A DNA stretch of 64,000 bases, taken from contig NZ_JARTLM010000001.1 of NCBI RefSeq assembly GCF_029625905.1, positions 186,001 through 250,000 on the forward strand, given 5' to 3'. Shown here piece by piece: positions 7,642 to 20,412 of the stretch (positions within the stretch are counted from its first letter, which is position 1; every line of letters begins with the position of its first letter). A program made the position numbers and the translations under genes. The notes beneath the pieces are model-generated. The model did not search any database. It saw nothing but the letters and a program-made list of their open reading frames with translations, and was not told where the DNA came from. This DNA is from Hydrogenovibrio sp. 3SP14C1. GTDB lineage: Bacteria; Pseudomonadota; Gammaproteobacteria; Thiomicrospirales; Thiomicrospiraceae.

Positions 7642-8958
7642 ATGAAAAAACAATTTTTAATCAAATTACTTCCCGCTGCAATCATTGCAGCAAGCATGGC
7701 AACGCCTGCACAAGCCGCCAACTGGTTAATGCTACAAGGAACTGAAGCAGACCACCAAGCGCCTAGAGCGAAAGTGTGGGGCTTCATACAAGCCGAATAT
7801 CAACAAACGGACGACACCAAACTGACTGCAGGGCCTGCCAGTGGGCAAAGTGCGGCCTTTAACTTGGTTAAACCTCAGAATACTTCTGCCAACAGCTTTA
7901 ACATTCGCCGAGCAAGAATTGGGGTTCGTGGTGCCAACTTACCACTCGACAATAAGGTGAATTATTTCTTACTGGCTGAGTTCGGGAACAATGGTATTAC
8001 CACAGGGCAAAACGCTTCGAAGGGTCAATTAACCGATGCCAGTATTACCTTAAATCATATCCCTGGCGCTCGTATTCGTGTAGGTCAGTTTAAAACACCC
8101 GGTTCTGAAGAAGGGTTTCAGGGCATCGCGGTCTTTAACTACATTAACTTTACCAATATGACTGACCGGTTATTATTGGAGCGCCATTTCGACACATCAA
8201 CCTCCTCTACAGGGCGTAATGGACCTGTTGGCGCGTTTCGTGACCAAGGGATCGAAGTGTTTGATTCGTTCAAACACAACGGCTGGGATACCAGTTATGC
8301 TGTCATGATCGGGAATGGTAATGGACTGGGGCGCATTGATAATAATGATGCCAAAGATACTTATCTTTATTTATCAACAGAAATGGATATCGCCGGTGGT
8401 AAAAAAGGTCGTAAAAACGGACTGAAATTCTATGTCTGGAATCAAGATGGTAAGCGTACCATTGATGGCGTTGAGAAAAACCGCACGCGTTCAGGATTAG
8501 GGACGACCTTCTTAAACAGTAAATACCGTTTCGCCGCAGAATATGTGCAAGCTGACGGCATGATTTTTGGTGGAACCAAAGGCGCTGGTGCACCAGGCGG
8601 TGAATATAATAACGGGAACCCTGTGACCTTTAACGTCTTTACAGACCAGAAAGCGAATGGTTACTACCTAGACTTTGGGTATCGCATCATTCCTCAATTG
8701 GAACTTAACGTACGTTATGATGCTTTAGACAGCGCGACTGAAAACGATGCTGCTAGTGGAACTGGAGCAGATAAGTATCGTGAATTCAGAACCACAACGC
8801 TGGGTGCTCAATATTTCGTCAATAAAAAGACCGTGCTGAGAGCGAACTATGAAATTCGCGATATCAAAGCACCAAAAGCAGCGGCAGGTGCTCCGGTACA
8901 TGATATTTTAAAAAGTGTCGACAACCGCATCGCACTGCAACTGTCTATTCTTTACTAA
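7642..8958 (+). CDS. Outer-membrane porin, phosphate-selective (OprO/P) type
   Basis: A 438-residue protein with a signal peptide ending TPAQA and a predicted beta-barrel. The segment AKVWGFIQAEYQQTDDTK, then FNIRRARIGVRG, then repeated amphipathic strands such as ITLNHIPGARIRVGQFKTP fit the OprO/OprP porin family. The last residues (IALQLSILY) end in an aromatic residue as usual for barrels assembled by BAM. It lies 53 bases after the second DsrE-like gene and is followed by two hairpins, so it ends the operon. Family members carry anions; whether this one passes phosphate or sulfur oxyanions is unknown. Confidence 0.82.
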   Translation: MKKQFLIKLLPAAIIAASMATPAQAANWLMLQGTEADHQAPRAKVWGFIQAEYQQTDDTKLTAGPASGQSAAFNLVKPQNTSANSFNIRRARIGVRGANLPLDNKVNYFLLAEFGNNGITTGQNASKGQLTDASITLNHIPGARIRVGQFKTPGSEEGFQGIAVFNYINFTNMTDRLLLERHFDTSTSSTGRNGPVGAFRDQGIEVFDSFKHNGWDTSYAVMIGNGNGLGRIDNNDAKDTYLYLSTEMDIAGGKKGRKNGLKFYVWNQDGKRTIDGVEKNRTRSGLGTTFLNSKYRFAAEYVQADGMIFGGTKGAGAPGGEYNNGNPVTFNVFTDQKANGYYLDFGYRIIPQLELNVRYDALDSATENDAASGTGADKYREFRTTTLGAQYFVNKKTVLRANYEIRDIKAPKAAAGAPVHDILKSVDNRIALQLSILY

Positions 8959-8975
8959 CAATATAACCTCTTGAT

Positions 8976-9013
8976 TCAAGCTCTTACTCTAAAAGTTATT
9001 GAGTAGAGCTTGA
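8976..9013 (+). other. Inverted repeat downstream of the porin
   Basis: TCAAGCTC and GAGCTTGA arms continue inward through ACTC/GAGT with one bulge, giving a long stem starting 17 bases after the porin stop. It lacks an immediate U-run, so it may protect the mRNA 3' end or assist termination. Confidence 0.5.
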
Positions 9014-9055
9014 TCTCTCTGAATACTTTTTTCGTTGCTTTTCTAAAGTGAATTA

Positions 9056-9088
9056 CCTGCTATAAATTTTTTATAGCAGGGTTTTTTT
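9056..9088 (+). terminator. Rho-independent terminator of the DsrE-porin operon
   Basis: CCTGCTATAA and TTATAGCAGG form a 10-bp stem, followed by seven T residues at 9082-9088. The T-run is only on the plus-strand side, so it serves the porin operon. It abuts the end of the convergent gene at 9087. Confidence 0.85.
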
Positions 9089-10223
9089 ACCTCACCTGCT
9101 TACTGTCGTCGTAAAATTGCGCTTCCAACATAAATAAAATGCTCGGATCAGCTGTCTGAAAATTCGCATCTTCTCTAAAATCGACTCTAGGTTCGATTTC
9201 AAAATATAACCATTTTTTATAAATTCGTTCTCGCCAGTTAACCCCTGTATGATAAGCGGTTAGATGAAACCCCGGCGATCGCGTATTCCAATTCCAGTTC
9301 CACCCCAAATGATAAGCTACCCCTCGATGCACATTAACACGATCAAAGAAAATAAAGTTGTGTGATAAATCATAATATTGCTCTTTATCCCACCAAGTGC
9401 CATTGGTTTCAGAGCGTAACAAATAACGGTTATTAACTTGGTAATCGAATGTTTGTCTTGAGTGCAATCCCACTCCATCATAATTCTCCCAAAACAAGTC
9501 CTGATACATTCGACTATACCACTTCTTACTTAACTTCCATTTGTATGTTCCTTTAACTCTGACATAAGGGTCTGGCTCAATAATATTGCGAAAATTCAGA
9601 CCAAAATCAAAATAAGATTCTGTAAAGTCTTTTGCGTCTAATAGAAAACGAAACCCTACCGCGGTTGACCCATCTTGATTGGTTGAGGTTGCAGACGTGT
9701 TATTATTTATCGCACTGGATGAGGCTCCTTGATCTTCGTTGGCGAGTTCTTGTAGCGTGTCTTCGGCAGAAGAAACCATTAAATGCCAGCGTTTATTGGT
9801 CCGCGGTAAAGCGATTTTCGCCCTAAATTTCACTTGAGTATCAATGCCGCCATCGGCATGAAATCGAATGGGCGTCATAATATCAAGCCGGCTGCCCCGA
9901 GTTCGGTCGAAAGATTCTTCTGTTCCAAAGAAATCATCGGCATTTTCACCGAAATCATCCACATAAGTCCCTAACCAATCATGCATGGTATCAAGATAAT
10001 TTAAAGTCGAATTAATGAGAGGACTTTTGCTTCCTTCTAGAAAATAATCCTTTTCATCCCCTGCTGCGTTCACAGAATCAGAAGCTTTTTCTTTAGAGCT
10101 GGTCGTGGATTTGGAGGGTGTCTCAGGTTGTGCCGCGTTGGTTGGAGTCGTCTCAGAAAATGACGAAGAGGAATATAATAAGGCGGCCATTATCCATGAA
10201 AATGTCTTTAAAGTCGTTTGCAA
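9087..10223 (-). CDS. Predicted outer-membrane protein of unknown function
   Basis: A 378-residue exported protein. The signal peptide spans about residues 1-23 (ends SSSFS). A low-complexity Ser/Thr/Lys/Glu linker (about 25-60) follows. The rest has alternating aromatic-rich amphipathic segments typical of a beta-barrel, such as WYSRMYQDLFWENYDG and YHLGWNWNWNTRS. A second Ser/Thr/Asn-rich stretch (about residues 165-190) probably forms an exposed loop. No named family is recognised. It is monocistronic, convergent with the porin operon, and separated from ubiA by about 170 bases. Confidence 0.7.
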   Translation of the reverse strand: MQTTLKTFSWIMAALLYSSSSFSETTPTNAAQPETPSKSTTSSKEKASDSVNAAGDEKDYFLEGSKSPLINSTLNYLDTMHDWLGTYVDDFGENADDFFGTEESFDRTRGSRLDIMTPIRFHADGGIDTQVKFRAKIALPRTNKRWHLMVSSAEDTLQELANEDQGASSSAINNNTSATSTNQDGSTAVGFRFLLDAKDFTESYFDFGLNFRNIIEPDPYVRVKGTYKWKLSKKWYSRMYQDLFWENYDGVGLHSRQTFDYQVNNRYLLRSETNGTWWDKEQYYDLSHNFIFFDRVNVHRGVAYHLGWNWNWNTRSPGFHLTAYHTGVNWRERIYKKWLYFEIEPRVDFREDANFQTADPSILFMLEAQFYDDSKQVR

Positions 10224-10396
10224 AAGATTGCCTCTGCTATCTCATCAAACCTTACTTAAGTAGCTCTTTTTAATACTGAACTCTACTTATTTGGTAAGGG
10301 CCTTTGTTATATTAAGTGATTCAATATCACTCTACAAGCAGAACTGAATTAAGCGCATTATTATCGTGTTTGTTTTAAACACTTTTACATAAATCT

Positions 10397-11254
10397 TTAC
10401 AGTGTATCAAGCATGATCCCAACCAGAATCACCAACCCAACCCAATGATTATTCAAAAAAGCTTTAAACGCTTTTTGCGTCTGATTAAAGCTTAGCAAGT
10501 ATTGATGATACAGGAATAGCATCGCTGCAATTAAAACTGATCCATAATACAGCCATGATAAATCAAACAAATTTCCAATCCAGATAAAACCTAGCAACAT
10601 CAAGAACTGAAATAGGCCAATGATTGCCCTAACATGCTGACCGAATAAAATCGCTGTCGATTTAATGCCCAGTTTTAAGTCATCTTCTTTATCAGCAATC
10701 GCATAGGCAGTATCATACACAAGCGCCCAAATTAAAGTCACCGCAAAAACCACCCAGGCCTGCCATGGCACGTCATTTTGAATCGCGGCAAAAGCCATCG
10801 GAATTGCCCAGGCAAAAGCCGCACCTAAAAAAGCTTGTGGCCAAAACGTATGACGCTTCATAAAAGGATAGAGCACAGCCAGCAGCACCGCGCCGAAAGA
10901 TAAGAAAATCGTAAAAGGATTGAGAAACAAAACCAGTCCAAAGGCCAGCAAACACAGTAACAAAAAGAATTTTAATGCTTGGCGTTCGGTCAGTAGGCCG
11001 GTTGCTAAAGGGCGAGTACAAGTTCTAGAAACATAGCCATCAAAATGACGATCCGCATAATCGTTAATGACACAGCCTGCTGAGCGCATAATAACAGCCC
11101 CCAGCACAAAGATAATCAAAATAGAAATAGGCGGCATACCATCCGCTGCCAACCATAATGCCCATAACGCAGGCCATAAAACTAAATAAATCCCAATCGG
11201 TCGATCAAGACGAGTAAGCTGAAGATAAGCTTTGAACTGCGCTTTGTGAATCAT
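10397..11254 (-). CDS. ubiA: 4-hydroxybenzoate octaprenyltransferase UbiA
   Basis: Integral-membrane prenyltransferase that attaches the polyprenyl tail to 4-hydroxybenzoate in ubiquinone synthesis. The 285-residue protein has the two Asp-rich magnesium/diphosphate motifs: NDYADRHFDGYVSRT (first) and YDTAYAIADKEDD (second). Eight or nine membrane helices are apparent. Its start overlaps the stop of the small upstream gene by four bases (ATGA), implying coupling. It uses the product of UbiC, encoded at 4.6-5.1 kb on the other strand. Confidence 0.95.
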   Translation of the reverse strand: MIHKAQFKAYLQLTRLDRPIGIYLVLWPALWALWLAADGMPPISILIIFVLGAVIMRSAGCVINDYADRHFDGYVSRTCTRPLATGLLTERQALKFFLLLCLLAFGLVLFLNPFTIFLSFGAVLLAVLYPFMKRHTFWPQAFLGAAFAWAIPMAFAAIQNDVPWQAWVVFAVTLIWALVYDTAYAIADKEDDLKLGIKSTAILFGQHVRAIIGLFQFLMLLGFIWIGNLFDLSWLYYGSVLIAAMLFLYHQYLLSFNQTQKAFKAFLNNHWVGLVILVGIMLDTL

Positions 11255-11523
11255 TCTTCAGAAATCTCAGCGACAATCTGATCAATAAGAGGTTTTGCGG
11301 CTGGATTCATCTCAAGATAAGCTTCCAACTGGCCTTGGTTATCGGAATAATGAAGCCAGACCTTGGCCATCTTGTCATCAATCTCTTTTTGCCAATGCAT
11401 AACATAAGCCCATCCAATAAACTGACTTTGCCCGCCTTCTTGGGAAACCATTTCCCATTCATGACGCTGCATTTGTTTTTGAAATGGTTCAGCTTGTGAG
11501 GGTGTAATCGTCAGATAAATCAT
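11251..11523 (-). CDS. Small conserved-looking protein, unknown function
   Basis: A 90-residue acidic soluble protein, with no signal peptide and no membrane helix. The sequence (MIYLTITPSQAEPFQKQM at the start, LIDQIVAEISEE at the end) matches no family known to me. It is likely real because its stop overlaps the ubiA start by four bases and it runs in the same direction. The palindrome at 11564 lies between it and glmU. Confidence 0.65.
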   Translation of the reverse strand: MIYLTITPSQAEPFQKQMQRHEWEMVSQEGGQSQFIGWAYVMHWQKEIDDKMAKVWLHYSDNQGQLEAYLEMNPAAKPLIDQIVAEISEE

Positions 11524-11554
11524 ACTGACCTCGTTTAACTATTATTTATATGCT

Positions 11555-11581
11555 AAAAAGTAACCAGGCCTGGCTGTTTTA
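11555..11581 (-). repeat. CCAGGCCTGG palindrome, copy 2 (likely glmU terminator)
   Basis: The exact 10-mer at 11564-11573 begins six bases beyond the glmU stop on the minus strand. Reading leftward it is followed by TTACTTTTT, a U-rich tail, so it probably terminates glmU. Confidence 0.75.
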
Positions 11582-12943
11582 CTTTTTGGTTGGTTTTTGC
11601 CAGCCTTTAACGGTTAACTGCTTACTGCGTGATAAGGTCAAGGTGCCTGCCGGTGCATTTTTAGTAATGGTCGACCCTGCCCCGATGGTTGCGCCCGCTT
11701 CGATGGCAACAGGGGCAACTAACTGCGAATCCGACCCAACAAAAACATTATCACCAATCACTGTCTGGTATTTATTGACCCCATCATAATTACACGTAAT
11801 CGTCCCCGCGCCAATATTAACACCGGCACCCATTTGAGTATCGCCAATATAGGAGAGGTGATTGACCTTTGAACCTAGCCCAATTTGGGATTTTTTGGTT
11901 TCTACAAAATTCCCAATCTTAACGTCATTGCTCAAATCTGTCCCTGGACGAAGTCTTGCATAAGGGCCAATTTCGCAGTTATGACCAATTTTAGCGTCTT
12001 CAATATGCGAAAAAGGTTTTATGTCAGAGCCAGACTTGATAACAGCATTTTTAATTACGCAATTTGCACCAATAGAAACATGATCATCCAGTACGACAGT
12101 CCCTTCAAATATAACATTGGCATCAATAGTCACATCTTGCCCAACGGTTAAATCACCTCGAATATCAAGACGAGAAGCATCCAATAACGTTACGCCTTGC
12201 TCCATTAACTCTTCCGCTAATTGTGCTTGATACTGTCTTTCCAAAGACTGGAGCTGAGATTTATTATTGACCCCAAGTACTTCAATTTCTAAAGCCGGCT
12301 GAGTCGTATGGACTTCAAAACCTTCTTCTACACACATCGCGATAATATCGGTTAAATAATATTCGCCTTGTGCATTACTGTTTGATAACTGACTTAACCA
12401 CTTTTGTAAATAATGACCTTTAACCGCCATCATCCCAGTATTAACTTCCTGAATAGCTTTTTGTTCATAAGAGGCATCTTTTTCTTCTACGATCGACTGT
12501 ACAAGATGATGCTGATTACGAACAATACGACCATAACCGCTTGGATTTTCTAAATTAATCGTGAGCAACGCCAAAGGATGAACCTCATCCACTAAATTCA
12601 GTAAATCCGTTAGAGTGTTTTGCCGAGTTAAAGGAACATCCCCATAAAGAATTAAAACGGTATCGTCATCATCGTAATGCGGGTTTCCTTGAACCACTGC
12701 ATGCCCGGTACCTAACTGTTCAAGTTGCTCAACATACTGAATACCTTCACTACCGATTACATCAACAACTTGCTCAGCACCATGTCCAATCACCGTGATA
12801 ATCGCTTCATCGGTTAAATGCTGCGCTGTCGAGATCACGTGAGACAATAAAGGCTTCTGTGCTAAGGGTTGTAAAACTTTAGGCAGATTAGAACGCATAC
12901 GCGTGCCTTTTCCTGCAGCTAAAATGATGACTTTTAAAGACAT
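11579..12943 (-). CDS. glmU: Bifunctional N-acetylglucosamine-1-phosphate uridyltransferase / glucosamine-1-phosphate acetyltransferase
   Basis: Makes UDP-GlcNAc for peptidoglycan and LPS. The N-terminal pyrophosphorylase domain starts VIILAAGKGTRMRS (signature GxGTRM) and includes LYGDVPL. The C-terminal left-handed beta-helix carries hexapeptide repeats and the acetyltransferase segment KKSQIGLGSKVNHLSYIGD. The length of 454 residues is close to E. coli GlmU (456). It lies downstream of atpC as in many gammaproteobacteria, separated by a terminator. Confidence 0.97.
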   Translation of the reverse strand: MSLKVIILAAGKGTRMRSNLPKVLQPLAQKPLLSHVISTAQHLTDEAIITVIGHGAEQVVDVIGSEGIQYVEQLEQLGTGHAVVQGNPHYDDDDTVLILYGDVPLTRQNTLTDLLNLVDEVHPLALLTINLENPSGYGRIVRNQHHLVQSIVEEKDASYEQKAIQEVNTGMMAVKGHYLQKWLSQLSNSNAQGEYYLTDIIAMCVEEGFEVHTTQPALEIEVLGVNNKSQLQSLERQYQAQLAEELMEQGVTLLDASRLDIRGDLTVGQDVTIDANVIFEGTVVLDDHVSIGANCVIKNAVIKSGSDIKPFSHIEDAKIGHNCEIGPYARLRPGTDLSNDVKIGNFVETKKSQIGLGSKVNHLSYIGDTQMGAGVNIGAGTITCNYDGVNKYQTVIGDNVFVGSDSQLVAPVAIEAGATIGAGSTITKNAPAGTLTLSRSKQLTVKGWQKPTKK

Positions 12944-13018
12944 GTAGGGCTCCTAGAAAACCTTTAAAACAGCAAACAAATTTATCTTATTGTATAAAAT
13001 AATTTTGGTAGCGGTTCT

Positions 13019-13043
13019 AAAAAAAAAGCACCCGAAGGTGCTT
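13019..13043 (-). terminator. Rho-independent terminator of the atp operon
   Basis: On the minus strand, AAGCACC and GGTGCTT pair around a TTCG tetraloop and are followed by at least eight U residues. It lies about 25 bases after the atpC stop and closes the ATP synthase operon before glmU. Confidence 0.92.
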
Positions 13044-13065
13044 TTCTTTAATAGAAAAAATTGAT

Positions 13066-13500
13066 TTAAGACAATCCTGTCTTGTGTAAACGATCACGTA
13101 GCTTCGTAATCGTCTGAATTTGCGCAACGGCTTCTGCTAATTCGATTTGAGCACGCGCAATATCTGTATCAGATTTTGCTTGCGCCATCGCCTCTTCAGC
13201 TTGACGTTTTGCTTCTTCAGCCGCAGCTTGATCCAGATCTTCTGCACGAATTGCCGTGTCCGCCAGAATCGTTACAACACTTGGTTGAACTTCTAGGACA
13301 CCACTGTTGATAAAGAAACTATCTTCTTCATCACCACTGACAACGCGAACTTGACCAGGCTTTAACTGCGTTAACAACTGGGTATGTTTTGGCAGGATGC
13401 CGACTTCACCATCGGCAGCCTGTGCAAAGACCATATCCGCTTTACCAGAGAACAAAGATCCTTCAGCACTTACAATATCGACTTGCATTGAGACTGCCAT
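13066..13500 (-). CDS. atpC: ATP synthase F1 epsilon subunit
   Basis: Central-stalk subunit that couples rotation and can inhibit ATPase activity. An N-terminal beta-sandwich (MQVDIVSAEGSLFSGKADMV) is followed by a C-terminal helical hairpin rich in Ala, Glu and Gln. The ATG at 13500 is preferred; AAGGA lies ten bases upstream and the alignment with E. coli AtpC starts here. Last gene of the atp operon, six bases after atpD. Confidence 0.95.
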   Translation of the reverse strand: MAVSMQVDIVSAEGSLFSGKADMVFAQAADGEVGILPKHTQLLTQLKPGQVRVVSGDEEDSFFINSGVLEVQPSVVTILADTAIRAEDLDQAAAEEAKRQAEEAMAQAKSDTDIARAQIELAEAVAQIQTITKLRDRLHKTGLS

Positions 13501-13506
13501 AATCAA

Positions 13507-15782
<2,276 letters not shown>

Positions 15783-15795
15783 GGCCTACCCCTTC

Positions 15796-17337
15796 TTAAT
15801 AAACGCCGTTTGCTTTAAAAGCATCGATCATTGCTTTAACTTCTGAAATGATTTCATCATTCCAGTCACCTTTAGCATTAATCTTCGCCGCTAAATCAGC
15901 ATTGTTAGAACCTAGATAGGCATGTAAAGCTGCTTCGAAATCTAGTACTTTTTCGACTTCAATGTCATCCAAGTAACCTTCGTTTGCAGCATATAAAGAT
16001 ACAGCCATCTCAGCGATAGTTAATGGCGTATACTGCTTCTGCTTCATTAGCTCAGTTACACGCTTACCACGCTCTAGCTGTGCTTTTGTTGCAGGATCAA
16101 GATCAGAAGCGAACTGAGCGAATGCCGCTAATTCACGATACTGAGCCAAATCTAGACGGATACCACCACCCAATTTCTTGATTGCTTTAGTCTGTGCAGA
16201 ACCACCAACACGTGATACTGATAGACCCGCATTCACAGCAGGACGGATACCTTGAGAGAACAAACCTGTTTCAAGGAAGATCTGACCATCTGTAATCGAA
16301 ATTACGTTAGTTGGTACGAATGCAGATACGTCACCCGCTTGTGTTTCAATAATTGGTAACGCAGTCAAAGAACCAGTTTTACCTTTTACTTCACCGTTAG
16401 TAAACTTCTCAACATAATCAGCGTTTACACGAGCAGCACGCTCAAGTAGACGTGAATGTAGATAGAATACATCACCAGGGAAAGCTTCACGTCCTGGTGG
16501 ACGACGAAGTAGCAATGAAATTTGACGATACGCTTGAGCTTGTTTTGTTAAGTCATCATAGATGATCAACGCATCTTCACCACGGTCACGATAGTATTCA
16601 CCCATCGCACAACCCGCATAGGCTGCCAAATATTGCAATGCAGCTGGATCTGAAGCATTTGCCGCAACGATAACTGTGTTATCCATCGCACCATATTCTT
16701 CAAGCTTACGAGCAACATTATTAACCGTAGAAGCTTTTTGACCCATTGCAACGTAAACACATTTCACACCAGTATTCTTTTGCGAAATAATTGCATCGAT
16801 AGCAATAGCTGTTTTACCTGTCTGACGGTCACCGATGATCAACTCACGTTGTCCACGACCCACAGGAATCATTGAGTCAATTGACTTAATACCTGTCATC
16901 ATTGGCTCATCTACTGATTGACGCTCGATTACACCCGGCGCGATACGCTCGATTGGTGAAGTGACCTTCGCGTCAATTGAACCTTTACCATCGATTGGAC
17001 GACCTAAACCGTCAACAACACGACCATTCAGTTCAGGACCTACTGGTACTTCTAAAATACGACCGGTGCAAGTTACCTTGTCACCTTCAGAGATGTGCTC
17101 ATATTCGCCAAGTACAACAACACCTACAGAATCACGCTCAAGGTTAAGCGCCATACCGAAAGTGGCTTCGTCGAATTGAACCATCTCACCATACATTACA
17201 TCTGACACGCCATGAATAAGAGCGATACCGTCAGCGATACTGACAACCGTTCCTTCACTGCCAGACTCTGCAGCACCGTCAAACCCTTTAATACGGTCTT
17301 TAATTAGGTTGCTGATTTCAGAGGCATTCAATTGCAT
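15796..17337 (-). CDS. atpA: ATP synthase F1 alpha subunit
   Basis: Non-catalytic nucleotide-binding subunit of 513 residues. The P-loop is GDRQTGKTA, and the family signature [17 protein letters not shown] is present. The N-terminus [16 protein letters not shown] matches the delta-binding helix. It lies 15 bases after atpH. Confidence 0.97.
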   Translation of the reverse strand: MQLNASEISNLIKDRIKGFDGAAESGSEGTVVSIADGIALIHGVSDVMYGEMVQFDEATFGMALNLERDSVGVVVLGEYEHISEGDKVTCTGRILEVPVGPELNGRVVDGLGRPIDGKGSIDAKVTSPIERIAPGVIERQSVDEPMMTGIKSIDSMIPVGRGQRELIIGDRQTGKTAIAIDAIISQKNTGVKCVYVAMGQKASTVNNVARKLEEYGAMDNTVIVAANASDPAALQYLAAYAGCAMGEYYRDRGEDALIIYDDLTKQAQAYRQISLLLRRPPGREAFPGDVFYLHSRLLERAARVNADYVEKFTNGEVKGKTGSLTALPIIETQAGDVSAFVPTNVISITDGQIFLETGLFSQGIRPAVNAGLSVSRVGGSAQTKAIKKLGGGIRLDLAQYRELAAFAQFASDLDPATKAQLERGKRVTELMKQKQYTPLTIAEMAVSLYAANEGYLDDIEVEKVLDFEAALHAYLGSNNADLAAKINAKGDWNDEIISEVKAMIDAFKANGVY

Positions 17338-17352
17338 GTGTGTTCCTCTCCA

Positions 17353-17889
17353 TTATTGGGCGATTGCTGCGCCAAGTTTGTTAAGTTGTGAAAGTGCTGA
17401 ACCATCAATAGCCCAGTCACCTACTTTAATCTTAATGCCTGAGATCAAGCTTGGATCTTCTTCATAAGTGATCTCAACTTCAGCGTCAAACTTAGCATTT
17501 AAAGCAGCACTTAATTTCTTCTTCTGCTCAACTGTCGCTTTTCTAGCTGAAATAACAGTCGCTCTTACGCGCTTATCTTCTGTTGCTTTCAATTCTTCAA
17601 AAACTTCAGCAACTTCTGATAATGCATCCAAACGCTTGTTTTCCGCCATTACAGTCAGAAGGTTTTTAACTTCAGAATTCAGATTAGAATCCATAACATC
17701 CACAAGAAGCTTTAATACATCTTCAGGCGTTACAGAAGTGCTAGCCATATAGGCAACCATTGCTTCATCTGAAACAATAGTCGATAAATTGGCTAACTGC
17801 TCTGACCATTCTACAAGTTTACCTTCATCCTTAGCTACTTCAAAAGCAGCTTCAGCGTACGGTCTTGCAATTGTTATTAATTCTGCCAT
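17353..17889 (-). CDS. atpH: ATP synthase F1 delta subunit
   Basis: Peripheral-stalk subunit of 178 residues linking subunit b to the alpha N-termini. The N-terminal helical domain begins TIARPYAEAAFEVAKDEG, and the C-terminal signature is LISGIKIKVGDWAIDGS. It lies ten bases after atpF. Confidence 0.96.
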   Translation of the reverse strand: MAELITIARPYAEAAFEVAKDEGKLVEWSEQLANLSTIVSDEAMVAYMASTSVTPEDVLKLLVDVMDSNLNSEVKNLLTVMAENKRLDALSEVAEVFEELKATEDKRVRATVISARKATVEQKKKLSAALNAKFDAEVEITYEEDPSLISGIKIKVGDWAIDGSALSQLNKLGAAIAQ

Positions 17890-17899
17890 AGAGTTATCC

Positions 17900-18370
17900 T
17901 TAGATTGATTTTACTAAGGTTTCAAGCATGTCGTTATGTGCTGCTGCATCAACTTCTTTGTTAAGAATTTTTTCTGCACCAGAAACAACTAGAGTTGAAA
18001 CTTCTTTACGAAGATCTTCTCTTGCACGACTCACTTCTTGCTCTAATTCTGCTTGGGCGGCAGCTTTAATGCGGTCAGCTTCTTCAGTGGCTTTGATTTT
18101 CGCATCTTCTACGATTTCAGAACCTCTTTTTTCTGCTTGACTCAACACATTTTGAGCTTGAGCTTTAGCTTCTTTCAGTACTTCTTTAGCACGTTGTTCA
18201 GCTAATTCAAGTTCATGCTTACCTTTCTCAGCAGCAGAAAGTCCGTCAGCGATTTTCTTTTGACGGTCTTCCATTAACTTTGAAAGCGGCCCCCACAGCA
18301 CTTTATTCACAAACCAAATCAACAGCACAAAAGCAATGATCTGGATGAGAAGCGTTGCGTTAATACTCAC
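17900..18370 (-). CDS. atpF: ATP synthase F0 b subunit
   Basis: Peripheral-stalk subunit of 156 residues. One N-terminal membrane helix ([20 protein letters not shown]) is followed by a long charged helix that dimerises (Ala/Glu/Lys/Arg-rich, about residues 35-140). There is a single b gene, with no b' duplicate. Confidence 0.96.
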   Translation of the reverse strand: MSINATLLIQIIAFVLLIWFVNKVLWGPLSKLMEDRQKKIADGLSAAEKGKHELELAEQRAKEVLKEAKAQAQNVLSQAEKRGSEIVEDAKIKATEEADRIKAAAQAELEQEVSRAREDLRKEVSTLVVSGAEKILNKEVDAAAHNDMLETLVKSI

Positions 18371-18430
18371 AGTGGTTACCTCGCCATTCGTTTATTAAAA
18401 ATAATTCTTGGGTTATGAAAACCGCTTAGA

Positions 18431-18715
<285 letters not shown>

Positions 18716-18866
18716 TTAGATTACTCCTTAAAGTTTAAAGTTAAAGTTAAAAAAGCTTTTTACCTAATATCGTTTCGACTAATGAAACTAAGTAGGTAGG
18801 TGCGCTTAAACCTTTTGAAAGGGTCGATAAGACCCTCCCTATTCCTTTTATTATTTATCCTGAGGA
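18716..18866 (-). promoter_or_regulatory. Long atpB-atpE intercistronic region with hairpin
   Basis: This 151-base gap is much larger than the others in the operon. It holds a hairpin with AGGGTC/GACCCT arms (about 18820-18836) soon after atpB. It may act in mRNA processing or in boosting atpE translation, as is known for the E. coli atpB-atpE spacer. The role here is inference. Confidence 0.4.
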
Positions 18867-20056
<1,190 letters not shown>

Positions 20057-20057
20057 G

Positions 20058-20360
20058 TTATTCACTTGCATTTTTTTCGTTACTCTTCTCTTGGGTATCT
20101 TGTGTTTTTGATGGCGTATCCAGTAAATCCATCTTCCCCAACAGTTTATGGACTTTCATCATGCCACCGATAAAGCCAAGGACACCAAAGCTCAATAAAA
20201 ATAACGGCATGGTGTCGAACAATAGATCAAAAACATAGCCTACCATGAAACCGGCGACGATCATGCTAGTAAACATAGAGCCTGCGCTTAAAAGCAAAAA
20301 ATTCAGCGCGGGCTTGTTCTGGCGTGATGATTTTTTAACCGGTTTCTGTTCAGTACTCAT
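20058..20360 (-). CDS. AtpZ-like (AtpQ) F0F1-associated membrane protein
   Basis: A 100-residue protein with two hydrophobic helices (ALNFLLLSAGSMFTSMIVAGF and a second with FLLSFGVLGFIGGMM) and a charged, Glu/Lys/Ser-rich C-terminus. Topology and position as first gene of the atp operon before atpI fit the AtpZ/AtpQ family, which works with AtpI. The ATG at 20360 follows a GTG at 20363; either is possible. Confidence 0.7.
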   Translation of the reverse strand: MSTEQKPVKKSSRQNKPALNFLLLSAGSMFTSMIVAGFMVGYVFDLLFDTMPLFLLSFGVLGFIGGMMKVHKLLGKMDLLDTPSKTQDTQEKSNEKNASE

Positions 20361-20383
20361 CACGCTGATCTATTGCTCCAAAA

Positions 20384-20412
20384 ATCTTATTTTGAACACT
20401 TTACTGGTTCAA
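20384..20412 (-). promoter_or_regulatory. Predicted sigma-70 promoter of the atp operon
   Basis: On the minus strand, TTGAAC (20412-20407) and TAAGAT (20389-20384) are separated by 17 bases. Transcription would begin near 20377, shortly before the first gene of the operon, giving a very short leader. Confidence 0.45.

Noticed and set aside
8303-8593. Open reading frame of 96 codons on the minus strand inside the porin gene
   Set aside because: Fully covered by the porin gene, no ribosome site and no protein-like pattern.
10754-10763. CCAGGCCTGC, one base off the palindrome
   Set aside because: Inside ubiA without the AT-rich flanks; not counted as a family member.
12834-12850. TCACGTGAGACA near the glmU start
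   Set aside because: Matches about 11 of 16 parS positions with a broken left arm, and it is coding.
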